This document shows, piece by piece, positions 1 through 9,058 of a stretch of 60,477 nt of DNA. A program made the translations under genes and the position numbers. The notes below the pieces were generated by a model, which made no database searches, was not told the origin of the DNA, and saw only the letters and a program-made list of their open reading frames with translations. The stretch is from Balneolaceae bacterium (lineage in GTDB: Bacteria; Bacteroidota; Rhodothermia; Balneolales; Cyclonatronaceae). The stretch lies in the NCBI GenBank assembly GCA_007694035.1, contig RECM01000136.1, positions 1 through 60,477 of the forward strand, written 5' to 3'. Positions within the stretch are counted from its first letter, which is position 1. Each line of letters starts with the position of its first letter.

Positions 1-48
1 ATCACGCCCTTACACTTCGCAGTTCTCCACTTCGTTCCGAATCACTTC

Positions 49-95
49 TGCCTTTTGCTTTTTGCCTTTTGCTTTTCCCCTTTTCCCTTTTCCCT
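49..95. repeat. 7-bp pyrimidine-rich tandem array downstream of a stop codon
   Basis: About seven heptamers (TGCCTTT, TGCTTTT, then CCCCTTT and TCCCTTT variants) lie 18 bases beyond the stop codon of the minus-strand hydrolase gene. On the same strand the array is followed by GAACTGCGAAGTGT (complement of 12-25). The same order (gene end, short tandem array, GAACNGCGAAGTGT) recurs at the end of lgt near 2925-2998, so it is probably one copy of a dispersed intergenic element. No coding potential is apparent; short frames through it are low-complexity. Confidence 0.6.
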
Positions 96-112
96 CACAC
101 CCGCATCCCCCG

Positions 113-1075
113 TCACTCTTCCAAAAAAGCGGCTGTTCGTTCCTCCGACCAGTAAATGCCTTTGTTGTTCAGGCTCACGAACCCTACATGGCCGCCACCG
201 CGGGTTTGTTCAAAGTGGAAATACCGGCTGTTTTCCGCAATCGTACGGGGATAGCAACCCGGCGACAGAAACGGATCGTTATCGGCATTGATCAGCAGTG
301 AAGCCACACGGATATGCTCAAGAACCGGGAGACTGCTGGCCCTGTTGTAGTAGTCCTCAGCGCCGCTGTAACCATGAAGAGGTGCGGTGTAACGGTCGTC
401 GAAGTCGTAAAAGGTTTTAATCCGGTCAAATTTGTCGTCATTGATAATACCGGGAAACATTCTCTTTTTGGCTTTTACTTTGGCCCTGAGCTGCCGTAAA
501 AAGCGAATCATGTAGATCCGGCAGGAGGGACCGGCCATCACTTCTGCCGAACCGCCCAGGTCAACCGGCACCGAAATGGCCACCGCTTTGGTAACCCTTG
601 CTGGCACCGAGCTGCCCTCTTCGCCGAGATACCGCAATGTGATGTTGCCACCGAGACTGAATCCTACAAGGGCGATCGTATCGTAATCGCGGAGACCGTC
701 AATAAATTCTATCACTGTTTTAAGGTCATAGGTGGCCCCGCTGTGATAAAATCCGGGTTTATTGTTCATCACACCGCTGCAGCCACGCAGGTTTATGGAG
801 CAGGTATCCCATCCGTGCCGGTTCAGCGCTTTTACCATACCCCTCACATAGGTCCGGTTACTGTTGCCTTCCAGACCGTGAGTAATGATTGCCACACGGC
901 CGGAACGGGTATAGGACCAATCCAGATCCAGAAAATCATCGTCGGGTGTGGAAATCCGGATCCGTTTATAGGAAACACCATTTACCGGTCTGAAATAATG
1001 TGGGTAGATGGTTTGAAGATGCCCATTAGTGAACAGCTTCGGCGAACGGTAGGTGGAATGTGTAATGACAGGCAT
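113..1075 (-). CDS. YheT-family alpha/beta hydrolase
   Basis: A 320-residue cytoplasmic alpha/beta-fold hydrolase of the YheT/ABHD1-3 type, a family of esterases with poorly defined natural substrates. The N-terminal segment with NGHLQTIYP is typical of YheT proteins. HGLEG around residues 66-70 can form the oxyanion hole, GFSLGG places the nucleophile at Ser140, the acid is Asp265 or Asp267 (NADNDP), and GGGHVGF gives His296, so the catalytic triad is intact. No signal peptide is visible and the length is normal for the family. It follows the phosphohexomutase gene by 20 bases on the same strand, so the two are probably co-transcribed. Family assignment is firm; substrate is unknown. Confidence 0.9.
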   Translation of the reverse strand: MPVITHSTYRSPKLFTNGHLQTIYPHYFRPVNGVSYKRIRISTPDDDFLDLDWSYTRSGRVAIITHGLEGNSNRTYVRGMVKALNRHGWDTCSINLRGCSGVMNNKPGFYHSGATYDLKTVIEFIDGLRDYDTIALVGFSLGGNITLRYLGEEGSSVPARVTKAVAISVPVDLGGSAEVMAGPSCRIYMIRFLRQLRAKVKAKKRMFPGIINDDKFDRIKTFYDFDDRYTAPLHGYSGAEDYYNRASSLPVLEHIRVASLLINADNDPFLSPGCYPRTIAENSRYFHFEQTRGGGHVGFVSLNNKGIYWSEERTAAFLEE

Positions 1076-1095
1076 GAAGGCAGAACTTCCGGTGA

Positions 1096-2517
1096 TCAGG
1101 CTGTCTGATAGATAGAGGGATCATTGACAAGCGCGGATACGGCATCGGCCATTTTCTGAGCTTTTTCAGCAGAATCAGACTCACAGTAAATACGCAGCAG
1201 AGGTTCAGTTCCCGATGGCCGTACAAGTATCCATGTACCGTCTTCCAGCCATAATTTGGTTCCGTCATTCGTCTCCTGATCAACCACTTTTAGTCCGTGC
1301 ACTTCCTTTACCCTGTTGCTGCGGATGTAGTTTAGTACAGCCTTCTGCTGCTCTTCAGGTATTTCAATATCATTACGCCGGTTGTAGTGCGGACCAAACT
1401 CATCAAACAGATCCTGTACAAGCCGGCTCAGGGGTTTTCCGGATGCCAGCATCATCTCTATTACCAGCATGCCGATATAGGTCCCGTCCATTTCAGGTAA
1501 ATGGCCCCTTACGGTCATCCCGCCACTCTCTTCACCTGCGATGACTACATTACAGGTAACCATCTTTTCCGCAAGGTACTTGAATCCGATCGGGGTGGTA
1601 TCCAATATAAGGCCATATTTTTCAGCCTGTTTGTTGAGCATGTGTGTGGTTGAAAATGTTTTGATCAAACAGCCCGTCAGTCCCTTTTTCTGGGCAAGAT
1701 ATTTAGTGAGAAGGCATAGTATGAGGTGAGCATCCACATAATTTCCTTTTTCATCAAACAGGCCAATACGCTCACCGTCGCCGTCTGTTGCAATACCAAT
1801 ACTGCAATGATGATCAATAACGAACTCTGCGAGTTCTTTCAGCCTGTTCTCCCTTGGCTCGGGCGCGCACCCATGATAACCGGGATTGAATATGGAGTGG
1901 ATTTCCAAAACCTGGCTGCCAAGCAGGCTTCTCAGAAACCCCTGGCCGGCTCCGTACATGGAATCGTGGGCAATCAGAATCTGGCTTTTTTTTATACGGC
2001 CGATATCGATTCGGTGCCTGAGTACATTCAGGTATTGTTGGTTCAGGTTTATCTCCCTGATCAATCCGTTTTGCAGGAACGATGCAAAATGCCCGGGTAT
2101 AAAATCAGGATCGGTTCGTTCCAGCTTATTTTCAACATCGTCGCTTTCATAGGCCGTGACAGGGCCGCCGATGGGTGTTTTGATCTTTACACCGTTATAT
2201 GTGGGAGGGTTGTGGCTGCCTGTTATCATAATCCCTACCGCTTTGTGTTCCAGTGCAGCCCAGCTTACGGCCGGAGTTGGACAGAAATCCCGGCTTAACC
2301 TCACGGGGATATCCATCGAAGCCAGAACCGAAGCAGCATGTTCGGCGAATTCCCTGCCCATGAAACGGGTATCGAAACCCATTATAACCCCATTTTCGGT
2401 AACATTATCCTCTTTGATCCATAAAGCGGTGGCCTGCATGACCCTGCTGAGGTTTTCGAATGTGAAATCCCGTGCTATTACCGCTCTCCAGCCTGCCGTG
2501 CCAAATTTTATTTTCAT
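1096..2517 (-). CDS. phosphoglucomutase/phosphomannomutase family protein
   Basis: A 473-residue alpha-D-phosphohexomutase, which interconverts 1- and 6-phosphorylated hexoses through a phosphoserine enzyme. The protein opens with KIKFGTAGWR as is usual for the family. The catalytic serine is Ser101 in TGSHNPP, the metal loop is DGDGE at 245-249, the sugar-binding loop is GEESGG at 328-333, and the C-terminal phosphate-binding loop is RPSGTEP near 436. All four functional loops are present, so it should be active. Family members differ in sugar preference (glucose, mannose, glucosamine), and the sequence alone does not decide this. It is the first gene of a probable two-gene unit with the YheT-like hydrolase; upstream lies a repeat-rich spacer rather than another gene. 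Confidence 0.92.
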   Translation of the reverse strand: MKIKFGTAGWRAVIARDFTFENLSRVMQATALWIKEDNVTENGVIMGFDTRFMGREFAEHAASVLASMDIPVRLSRDFCPTPAVSWAALEHKAVGIMITGSHNPPTYNGVKIKTPIGGPVTAYESDDVENKLERTDPDFIPGHFASFLQNGLIREINLNQQYLNVLRHRIDIGRIKKSQILIAHDSMYGAGQGFLRSLLGSQVLEIHSIFNPGYHGCAPEPRENRLKELAEFVIDHHCSIGIATDGDGERIGLFDEKGNYVDAHLILCLLTKYLAQKKGLTGCLIKTFSTTHMLNKQAEKYGLILDTTPIGFKYLAEKMVTCNVVIAGEESGGMTVRGHLPEMDGTYIGMLVIEMMLASGKPLSRLVQDLFDEFGPHYNRRNDIEIPEEQQKAVLNYIRSNRVKEVHGLKVVDQETNDGTKLWLEDGTWILVRPSGTEPLLRIYCESDSAEKAQKMADAVSALVNDPSIYQTA

Positions 2518-2694
2518 AACGATAGTTGTTTATGAATCACCAGCGGTTAGATCTAATGTAGAAGTTGGCCGGCAGATTTGCCAATAGTATGTAAATAAAA
2601 TCACTGCTCTCAACGTCACCCTGAGTGGCTAACTTCGGTGCTACACTATTTGGATGGTTGCAACATCTGTGTTGTTAGTATGCTTTGAATCAGG

Positions 2695-2998
2695 GAACAA
2701 GTGAACATGTGAACAATTGAACCGCGAAGTGTTTTTTGGAGGATGTGACCGGTAGCCCCCAATTTTGCCCAAAAGCAGGGAAACACTATTTCAGAAGTGA
2801 CAGAATTCCTATCTGTCACCGGTAGCATGCCCTGAGCAGTGCGCGGCACTGCTCGCATACTTCGACTACGCCCTTCGACTACGCTGCGCTGCGCTCAGGA
2901 CTGCGCTCAGTATTACGGGGCAAAACACTTCGCCGTTCCCTATTCTGTTGTTCTATTGTTCTATTGTTCTATCGTTCTATTGTTCTATCGTTCTATTC
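2695..2998. repeat. composite intergenic element with inverted octamer arrays
   Basis: The spacer between the phosphohexomutase and lgt genes holds a roughly 300-bp structured element. Left arm: octamers GAACAAGT, GAACATGT, GAACAATT leading into GAACCGCGAAGTGTTTT (2719-2735). Right arm, in inverted orientation: seven TTCTATYG-type octamers (2943-2998; GAACNATA on the other strand) leading into GAACGGCGAAGTGTTTT (complement of 2922-2938). Between the arms are two strong inverted repeats, GTGACAGA/TCTGTCAC (2797-2819) and GAGCAGTGC/GCACTGCTC (2834-2854), a repeated CCGGTAGC, and two TTCGACTACGC copies (2861-2884). No transposase or convincing reading frame is present. The right array runs into the lgt stop codon. 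Nothing else is seen in 2518-2694. Confidence 0.65.
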
Positions 2999-4025
2999 CC
3001 GCTTTTCCAAAATCCACTTTCTTCCAAATCAGCCATATGCCATACAGGATAAACGGTACGCTCAGCAGCTGGCCCATCGTGAAGAAGGTACCCTCCATGA
3101 ACGCCGCCTGTTCTACTTTGGTAAATTCAATCAGGATGCGGCCTGTAAAAAGTATGATCATAATGAGCCCGAGCAGCAACCCTTCCGGCGGATTCTTTTT
3201 GTAGTGATGATAGGTTGACCAGAGTACGATCAGCAGCAGTACACACAGCAGCGACTCGTAAAGCATTGACGGATGCCGGGGAAGCATGTCGACACGGGCG
3301 AAAACAACCGCCCAGGGTACATCGGTGGGGACACCGAGGATCTCGGAATTGAAAAAGTTACCGATCCGGATAAAAATACCGCCAATGGCTACCGGCATGG
3401 CTACCCGGTCGCCGAGCCAGGCAAAGGTGAGTTCCGGATGTTTCCTCATAAACAGCCAGATGGCAAGCAGCATGCCAACACCGGCCCCGTGGCTGGCCAG
3501 CCCGCCCTGCCAGAATGCCAGTACTTCGTGCAAATTGCGCAGATAGTAGTCGGGGTCATAGAAAATGACATGCCCAAGCCTCGCACCGAGAACCGTTCCG
3601 ATAAGCATATAGGTGAGCAGGCTGTCGGCATAGGCCTGCGACTTGCCCGCGTCCCTGAACAGTTTCGATCCATATAGATACCCCAACAGGAATCCGCCGG
3701 CAAATAATAGTCCGTACCAGCGCGGCATCAAAGGGCCGATCGACGACAACTCCGGCCCTCCAAATGGCAGCATCACCAGCTGGCCGGCCACCAGGGCACC
3801 GATAAATAATGAGGCACTTTTCCAGAGTGGCATGGGTGCGGCCGTTTCCACCCGCTTTCCCCTTTTCTTTTTTGAATCGGTTTTATTGCCCGTTAAAAAG
3901 GGATACCCGAAATAAACAAGTAAGGCCAGTCCCACACCAATCAGGTTGATGCTGAACGGAAGTTGTATCTCGGGTAGAGTGAATGCTACCGGGCTGGCGT
4001 CCCAGAAAAAAAAATTGTCCGTCAT
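2985..4025 (-). CDS. lgt: prolipoprotein diacylglyceryl transferase
   Basis: Inner-membrane enzyme that transfers diacylglycerol from phosphatidylglycerol to the lipobox cysteine of prolipoproteins, the first step of lipoprotein maturation. Several hydrophobic segments are evident, with the His-Gly pair at 179-180 and the family signature R-IGNFFNSE at 220-228, followed by RHPSMLYES. At 346 residues it is longer than typical Lgt (about 260-300); the excess includes a hydrophilic, Lys/Arg-rich stretch around residues 46-65 after the first membrane segment. It lies 12 bases after cysS on the same strand, suggesting co-transcription. The last codons (GIER and TAG) fall inside an 8-bp tandem repeat, so the C-terminus may vary between strains. 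Confidence 0.95.
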   Translation of the reverse strand: MTDNFFFWDASPVAFTLPEIQLPFSINLIGVGLALLVYFGYPFLTGNKTDSKKKRGKRVETAAPMPLWKSASLFIGALVAGQLVMLPFGGPELSSIGPLMPRWYGLLFAGGFLLGYLYGSKLFRDAGKSQAYADSLLTYMLIGTVLGARLGHVIFYDPDYYLRNLHEVLAFWQGGLASHGAGVGMLLAIWLFMRKHPELTFAWLGDRVAMPVAIGGIFIRIGNFFNSEILGVPTDVPWAVVFARVDMLPRHPSMLYESLLCVLLLIVLWSTYHHYKKNPPEGLLLGLIMIILFTGRILIEFTKVEQAAFMEGTFFTMGQLLSVPFILYGIWLIWKKVDFGKAGIER

Positions 4026-4037
4026 CTTTCGGATCGG

Positions 4038-5498
4038 TTAATTTTGGATGGAATATTTTTGCCCTGTCGGGGTGTCTTCGATCGTTACGCGCAGCGCTTT
4101 CAGACGATCGCGAATCTGATCGGATAACGCCCAGTTTTTCTGAGCCCTGGCCTCCGCACGCATCTCAAGCAATATGTTGATGAGCCCGTCGGCGAGCTGG
4201 TCTCTGCCTGAACCATTTTCCTTCGGCCAGATTCCCAGCACTTCATTTGTGAATTTGTACACCCAGCCTGCAACATCAGCAATGTTCGCGGGTACTTCAC
4301 CTTGCTGAATGGTGTGGCGCAGCGGGCGCAGATGCTCAAAAAGTACCCCGATGGCCCGGGCCGTATTGAAATCATCGTTCATGGCCGCTTCCGCATCACC
4401 GCGCAGCGCATCCAGATCAAACCCGGCCGCACCGCTGCTGTCGGATGGATCCGCTTCGGCCACACTTTTGAGAATGTCGCCAAGGGCTTTATACCCTGCT
4501 TCGGCCGCTTCGAGGGCCTTTTCAGAAAAGTCGGTCGTACTGCGGTAATGGCTCTGCAACAGGAAGAAACGGATAACCGCCGGACTCCAGGCCCGCGTAA
4601 GCAGTTTGTGGCTGCCATCAAAGAACTGGCGCAAAGAAATGGCATTGCCCAGCGATTTCCCCATTTTCTGCCCGTTCAGCGTAACCATGTTGTTGTGCAT
4701 CCAGTATTTCACGAAAGGCTTACCGGTGTGTGCTTCGCTCTGCGCGATTTCGCATTCGTGATGGGGGAACTGGTTTTCGAGCCCTCCGCCGTGAATGTCG
4801 AATGTGGAGCCCAGGTACTTCATCGACATGGCCGAACATTCAATGTGCCAGCCGGGGTAACCATCGCCCCAGGGCGAATGCCAACGCATAATGTGGCTTT
4901 CATCCGCTTTTTTCCATAGGGCAAAATCCGACGGATTACGCTTGTCGGATGCGGTCTCAACCCTGGTCCCGGATTCCGCGTCTTCGGTTCTCCTGCCACT
5001 CAGTTTGCCATATTCATCAAACGATGTCACATCAAAATAGACATTCCCGTTCACCTCGTAGGCGTGACCATTTTTAATCAGGTTTTCAATGATAGCAATC
5101 TGCTCGGGTATATGCCCGCTGGCCCTGGGTACGATATCGGGCCGGATCAGGTTAAGGCTGTCCATATCCTGAAAATACCGGGTCGTATATTTTTCAGCAA
5201 TCTCCATCGGCTCCAGCTTCTCGAGGCGCGATTGTTTGGCAAGCTTGTCTTCTCCCTCATCGTGATCATCGGTCAGATGGCCTACATCTGTGATATTCTG
5301 AACATACCGCACCCTGTACCCCAGGTACCTCAGGTAGCGCACTATAACATCGAAAGAGACATAACTTTTTGCATGCCCGAGGTGGGCATCACCGTATACG
5401 GTAGGCCCGCATACGTAAATTCCTGCGAAACCCTCGTTGATCGGTATAAATAATTCTGTTTTTCGGGTAAGTGTGTTGTAAATTTGTAGTTGGTTCAT
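4038..5498 (-). CDS. cysS: cysteine--tRNA ligase
   Basis: Cytoplasmic class I aminoacyl-tRNA synthetase that charges tRNA-Cys. The HIGH-type motif is HLGH at 39-42 directly after CGPTVY, and the KMSKS motif is KMGKS at 278-282. Likely zinc ligands are Cys30, Cys221 (WHIECS) and His246/Glu250 in the GGGLENQFPHHE segment. The length of 486 is normal for CysRS, with the DALR-type tRNA-binding region at the C-terminal end. It precedes lgt by 12 bases on the same strand. The upstream spacer separates it from the divergent glycerate kinase-like gene. Confidence 0.97.
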   Translation of the reverse strand: MNQLQIYNTLTRKTELFIPINEGFAGIYVCGPTVYGDAHLGHAKSYVSFDVIVRYLRYLGYRVRYVQNITDVGHLTDDHDEGEDKLAKQSRLEKLEPMEIAEKYTTRYFQDMDSLNLIRPDIVPRASGHIPEQIAIIENLIKNGHAYEVNGNVYFDVTSFDEYGKLSGRRTEDAESGTRVETASDKRNPSDFALWKKADESHIMRWHSPWGDGYPGWHIECSAMSMKYLGSTFDIHGGGLENQFPHHECEIAQSEAHTGKPFVKYWMHNNMVTLNGQKMGKSLGNAISLRQFFDGSHKLLTRAWSPAVIRFFLLQSHYRSTTDFSEKALEAAEAGYKALGDILKSVAEADPSDSSGAAGFDLDALRGDAEAAMNDDFNTARAIGVLFEHLRPLRHTIQQGEVPANIADVAGWVYKFTNEVLGIWPKENGSGRDQLADGLINILLEMRAEARAQKNWALSDQIRDRLKALRVTIEDTPTGQKYSIQN

Positions 5499-5648
5499 CC
5501 TGAGTAATCAGGTTTAAATAAAGCAAATAATTTTTGTTTTGAATAGCGTAAGATACAAAAGGAGAAGGGTAAGCACACAGTGCTGGAAGTCACTTTATGT
5601 ATGGATGGTACGCGATCATTTGATATTTTGAATTTAACCCCTAATGTT

Positions 5649-6980
5649 ATGAAACCAGAACAGAGCAGCGACCTTATTGAAATCTATTTCCGGAGTCTTG
5701 AGTCTCTCGATCCGGCAGGTTTGATTTCCCGTAAATTAAGCATCAAAAACGGACACCTCGTTATTGGCTCAATAGAGTTGCCACTGTACGAGGGGACGCA
5801 TATCTGGGTGCTGGGCGCCGGTAAAGCGGCTGCGTCAATGGCAAAGGGTATAGAGGATGTACTCAACGTCGGCATTCGCGACGGTATGGTCATAGTTCCT
5901 GAGGGCCAGCCTCAGATTACGAGCACTATTCAACAATTCAAGGGTGAACACCCGCTGCCCGGCCCCAACAGCCTTGCCGCAACACTTGAACTGATGAATC
6001 TGGCCAAAAAAGTTACACCCGGCGATATTGTGCTGTTCCTGCTCAGCGGGGGAGCTTCTGCACTTCTGGAATATCCCGCAGATGACATAGAACTCGAAGA
6101 CCTGGTCCTGACCGGAGAGCTGCTGCTGAACAGCGGTGCGGATATCACCGAAATGAACACGGTTCGGAAACATATCTCAAGCGTTAAAGGTGGTTCTTTT
6201 CTCAGGCATCTGCGTTACGCCAGGGTTTTGAATCTGATTATTTCGGATGTGCCGGGCAACGATGTTTCCGCCGTTGGCAGCGGGCCAACCAATCCCGATC
6301 CCACCACATTCGCCGATGCCTGGAATATTCTGGAAAAATACAACCTCACCGAGAGGCTGCCCAAGGCGGTAACAGGGCACATCATTAAAGGTGCCGATGG
6401 CCTGATTCAGGATACCCCCAAACCCGGAGAGCCTCTGGATTGTGAGGTATATAACCATATTCTGGCTACTTCGGCCGATATGGCGGAATCGGTAAAAAGA
6501 AAGCTCAGATCGGCTGGTTTCAGCGCCCGCGGATCGGGTAAAGCTTATTCCGGCAGTATCGAAGAAGTGGCAGATGCTGTTTTCAAAGACATCCTTAAAA
6601 TACAGGACAAGGCGGAAACACTCAAAAAGCCGATTGCCTTGGTATATCACGGAGAGAGTTATGTAAAGGTTACCGGCAACGGCAAAGGCGGCCGCAATAC
6701 CGAATTTGCCCTGCGTATCGCCGAAAAAATATCCGGCATGGATAATATCGTATTCCTGAGTGCGGCTACCGACGGTTCTGATGGAAATACCGGCGCGGCA
6801 GGTGCAATATGCACCGGTAAAACAGCGTTGTTGGGCGAACAGTTGAATATGAATATTTCACACTATATATCAGACAACGATTCATGGAGCTATTTCAAAG
6901 CATTGGGCCATATCATTCACACGGGTCCGACCGGAAATAACCTGATGGACCTTCAAATTGCTATAATCGGTACATCATGA
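5649..6980 (+). CDS. glycerate 2-kinase-like protein (DUF4147/MOFRL)
   Basis: Member of the GckA/TtuD glycerate kinase family, which phosphorylates glycerate to 2-phosphoglycerate. The DUF4147 half shows WVLGAGKAA, GEHPLPGP, LLSGGASALLE, TVRKHISSVKGG and ISDVPGND; the C-terminal MOFRL half shows GKGGRNTEFAL and ATDGSDGNTGAAGA. All are typical of an active enzyme. The reading frame is open for 23 codons further upstream, but the ATG giving MKPEQSSD is chosen because the extension (from 5580) has no family resemblance. Its end overlaps the start of the VWA gene by four bases (ATGA), indicating translational coupling. Family assignment is firm; the link to the downstream membrane protein is unexplained. 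Confidence 0.9.
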   Translation: MKPEQSSDLIEIYFRSLESLDPAGLISRKLSIKNGHLVIGSIELPLYEGTHIWVLGAGKAAASMAKGIEDVLNVGIRDGMVIVPEGQPQITSTIQQFKGEHPLPGPNSLAATLELMNLAKKVTPGDIVLFLLSGGASALLEYPADDIELEDLVLTGELLLNSGADITEMNTVRKHISSVKGGSFLRHLRYARVLNLIISDVPGNDVSAVGSGPTNPDPTTFADAWNILEKYNLTERLPKAVTGHIIKGADGLIQDTPKPGEPLDCEVYNHILATSADMAESVKRKLRSAGFSARGSGKAYSGSIEEVADAVFKDILKIQDKAETLKKPIALVYHGESYVKVTGNGKGGRNTEFALRIAEKISGMDNIVFLSAATDGSDGNTGAAGAICTGKTALLGEQLNMNISHYISDNDSWSYFKALGHIIHTGPTGNNLMDLQIAIIGTS

Positions 6981-8011
6981 TCTGGGAAAATCCCGTCTAC
7001 CTTTGGCTGCTGTTGCTTATTCCCGTGTTGATTGCTGCATCCATCTATATGAGGCAGCGAATAAAAAAACTACGGCAGGGTTATTTTTCTGAACATCTGT
7101 TCAAAGAACTCCACAGCAACCGCTGGGATGCAGGTGCTCGGGCAAAATCGATACTCCTGTATATCGGAATGGCTTTTCTGGTGCTGGCACTTGCCGGTCC
7201 TAAAATCGGAACAGAAGTGCGTGAAATAAAACGGCAGGGCATCGATCTTATGATTGCACTCGATATATCAAGAAGCATGCTCACCGAAGATGTTCGCCCA
7301 AATCGCCTCGAAAAGGCAAAATTTGAAATTCTGAGAATGATCGATCAGCTTCAGGGCGACAGGGTTGGCCTGATAGTCTTTACAGGGCATGCCTTTCTTC
7401 AAAGTCCGCTTACAACCGATTATTCTGCTTTCCGGATGTACCTCGACATCGCCGATACAGATCAGATGCCTTCTGGTACAACCAATTTCAGTGAAGCGAT
7501 CAGGGAAGCGCATGTAGTATTTCAGGCCGAGCGGGAACGGGAAAGAGAGGGCAATGCTGCCAGGGTATTACTGCTGATATCGGATGGGGAGGACCACGGA
7601 CCTGACTTTACCCAGCAACTGAACCAGCTTGCGGCTCAGGATGTAATTATCTATACGGTAGGTATAGGAACAAGACAGGGTGGTATGATACCAAGTATTG
7701 ACCCCAGGTCAGGACGGCAGACCGGATTCCACCGCGACAGGGAGGGGAATATTGTTACATCCAGGCTGGAACCAGCTACTCTTCAGCAAATCGCGAGAGC
7801 CGGTAACGGGCTCTATTATGAGATACAGCGTGGCAGCGACAGGCTGGATGGTTTCCTGAGCCAGCTAAGCGATCTTGAACGCAGAGATTTTGCAACGGAG
7901 CAATTTTCCGATTATAAAAACCAGTATCAGATTGTAGGACTTTTCGGACTTGTATTTCTTGTTGTCGCAATAGCCCTGCCGCGTCACAAGACCCAGAAAT
8001 CAATTATATGA
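6977..8011 (+). CDS. BatA/BatB-like VWA-domain membrane protein
   Basis: A 344-residue membrane protein with two N-terminal transmembrane segments (about 8-24 and 58-74), a von Willebrand factor A domain from about 85 to 290, and a C-terminal membrane helix (about 318-336). The MIDAS metal site DISRS (Asp96, Ser98, Ser100) is intact, and the downstream GTTNFSEAI and SDGEDHG segments also match the fold. This is the architecture of Bacteroidota BatA/BatB (aerotolerance-type) proteins. Those are usually encoded with a MoxR ATPase, a DUF58 protein and BatD/BatC, none of which is seen here. It is coupled by ATGA overlaps to the glycerate kinase-like gene before it and the HAD gene after it. Its role in this setting is unknown. 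Confidence 0.85.
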   Translation: MIWENPVYLWLLLLIPVLIAASIYMRQRIKKLRQGYFSEHLFKELHSNRWDAGARAKSILLYIGMAFLVLALAGPKIGTEVREIKRQGIDLMIALDISRSMLTEDVRPNRLEKAKFEILRMIDQLQGDRVGLIVFTGHAFLQSPLTTDYSAFRMYLDIADTDQMPSGTTNFSEAIREAHVVFQAEREREREGNAARVLLLISDGEDHGPDFTQQLNQLAAQDVIIYTVGIGTRQGGMIPSIDPRSGRQTGFHRDREGNIVTSRLEPATLQQIARAGNGLYYEIQRGSDRLDGFLSQLSDLERRDFATEQFSDYKNQYQIVGLFGLVFLVVAIALPRHKTQKSII

Positions 8012-8757
8012 TCAGGCTTTTTGTTCTCGATATTGACGGCTGCATCAGTTACCCCTTCAAAAGCCCTGACTGGGATAATATGGGGAAAATCAGGCATCTA
8101 AATGAGCTGAGCCGGAACGACAATACTATACCCGCCCTTTCGATATGCTCAGGAAGGCCACATCCCTATGTCGAAGCTGTATCCCAATGGCTCGATATTG
8201 ACCATCCTGTAGTATTTGAAAGTGGTGGCGGTTTTTATCGTGTTAAAACAAACGAATTACAGTGGCATCCGGTAATTACTGAAGATGTTTTCAAAAAGAA
8301 TGAATTGCTGAAAGATTGGATCGAATCGGAAATAATTCCCAAATACCCCGGAATGATCCGTGAATTTTCAAAAAAAACAGATGTTGGCCTGGTCAGTTCT
8401 TCCGAAGCTGATATACTATCCGCCCATGAAAAAATCAGGCAATACGTGAATGGCAACTTTCCGGATTATGAAGTGCATCACACCGAAGTTTCTGTGAATA
8501 TAATTGTGAGAAACTGCAATAAAGGGGAAGGGTTGCGGCATCTTTCCGGAATGACCGGAATTGCACTTGAGCAGATGGCATATATAGGCGACAGTTCCGG
8601 AGATGTGACAGCGCTTAAAACCGCATCAAGGGCATTTGCTCCATCCAATGCTTCCGGCGGTGTAAAAGAAATTGCCCGCGTTTTGCAGGGTGAAACTTCG
8701 CATGCAATTCTTGCAGCATATGAAATACTAATAGCCGAAAACCGCCTCGGTTCCTGA
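8008..8757 (+). CDS. HAD-superfamily (Cof/IIB-type) phosphatase
   Basis: A 249-residue HAD hydrolase. Motif I is DIDG (Asp8 nucleophile, Asp10 acid/base), motif II is the Ser in CSGRP (48-51), motif III is Lys172, and motif IV is GDSSGD with Asp195 and Asp199. A cap region between motifs II and III is of the type-II kind seen in Cof phosphatases, phosphoglycolate phosphatases and sucrose/mannosyl-3-phosphoglycerate phosphatases. A glycerate-related substrate would suit the kinase two genes upstream, but this is inference only. It ends the three-gene unit; the next plus-strand signal is a terminator about 400 bases downstream. Confidence 0.85.
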   Translation: MIRLFVLDIDGCISYPFKSPDWDNMGKIRHLNELSRNDNTIPALSICSGRPHPYVEAVSQWLDIDHPVVFESGGGFYRVKTNELQWHPVITEDVFKKNELLKDWIESEIIPKYPGMIREFSKKTDVGLVSSSEADILSAHEKIRQYVNGNFPDYEVHHTEVSVNIIVRNCNKGEGLRHLSGMTGIALEQMAYIGDSSGDVTALKTASRAFAPSNASGGVKEIARVLQGETSHAILAAYEILIAENRLGS

Positions 8758-9058
8758 ATTCAGTATCTGTCGCGATTTTGGTGTCTCATCAGATGATGGG
8801 TGATAAATACCATAACAGGCATGAGAAAAACTGACATGACACAGGATTCCAACCGGCAATTAATTTGAATGCTGCTGCATAGTGGCTGAATTAATTAATA
8901 GTTTTAAATTTATACAAAAGTATGTAAGACAATAAAAATCAAATAATAAGGCTAATATTATTTATGATATAAAATTAATTATTGTAAATAATTCATTTCG
9001 TATGTAAGGATTCTCACTGATTTGGCTCTTATTATACAGATTGACATAGTTGATCTTT

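Noticed and set aside
49-95. Possible CRISPR or other spacer-repeat array.
   Set aside because: Units are 7-8 bp, contiguous and degenerate with no unique spacers; no cas genes are nearby.
2646-2858. 70-residue frame in the phosphohexomutase-lgt spacer.
   Set aside because: It runs through palindromes and tandem repeats and has no protein-like composition; the region is better explained as a repeat element.
4302-4919. 205-residue open frame antisense to cysS.
   Set aside because: Explained by the conserved cysS gene; no supporting features.
5580-5648. Longer N-terminus for the glycerate kinase-like gene from an upstream frame start.
   Set aside because: The added 23 residues show no family resemblance; an ATG directly ahead of the conserved region is the better start.
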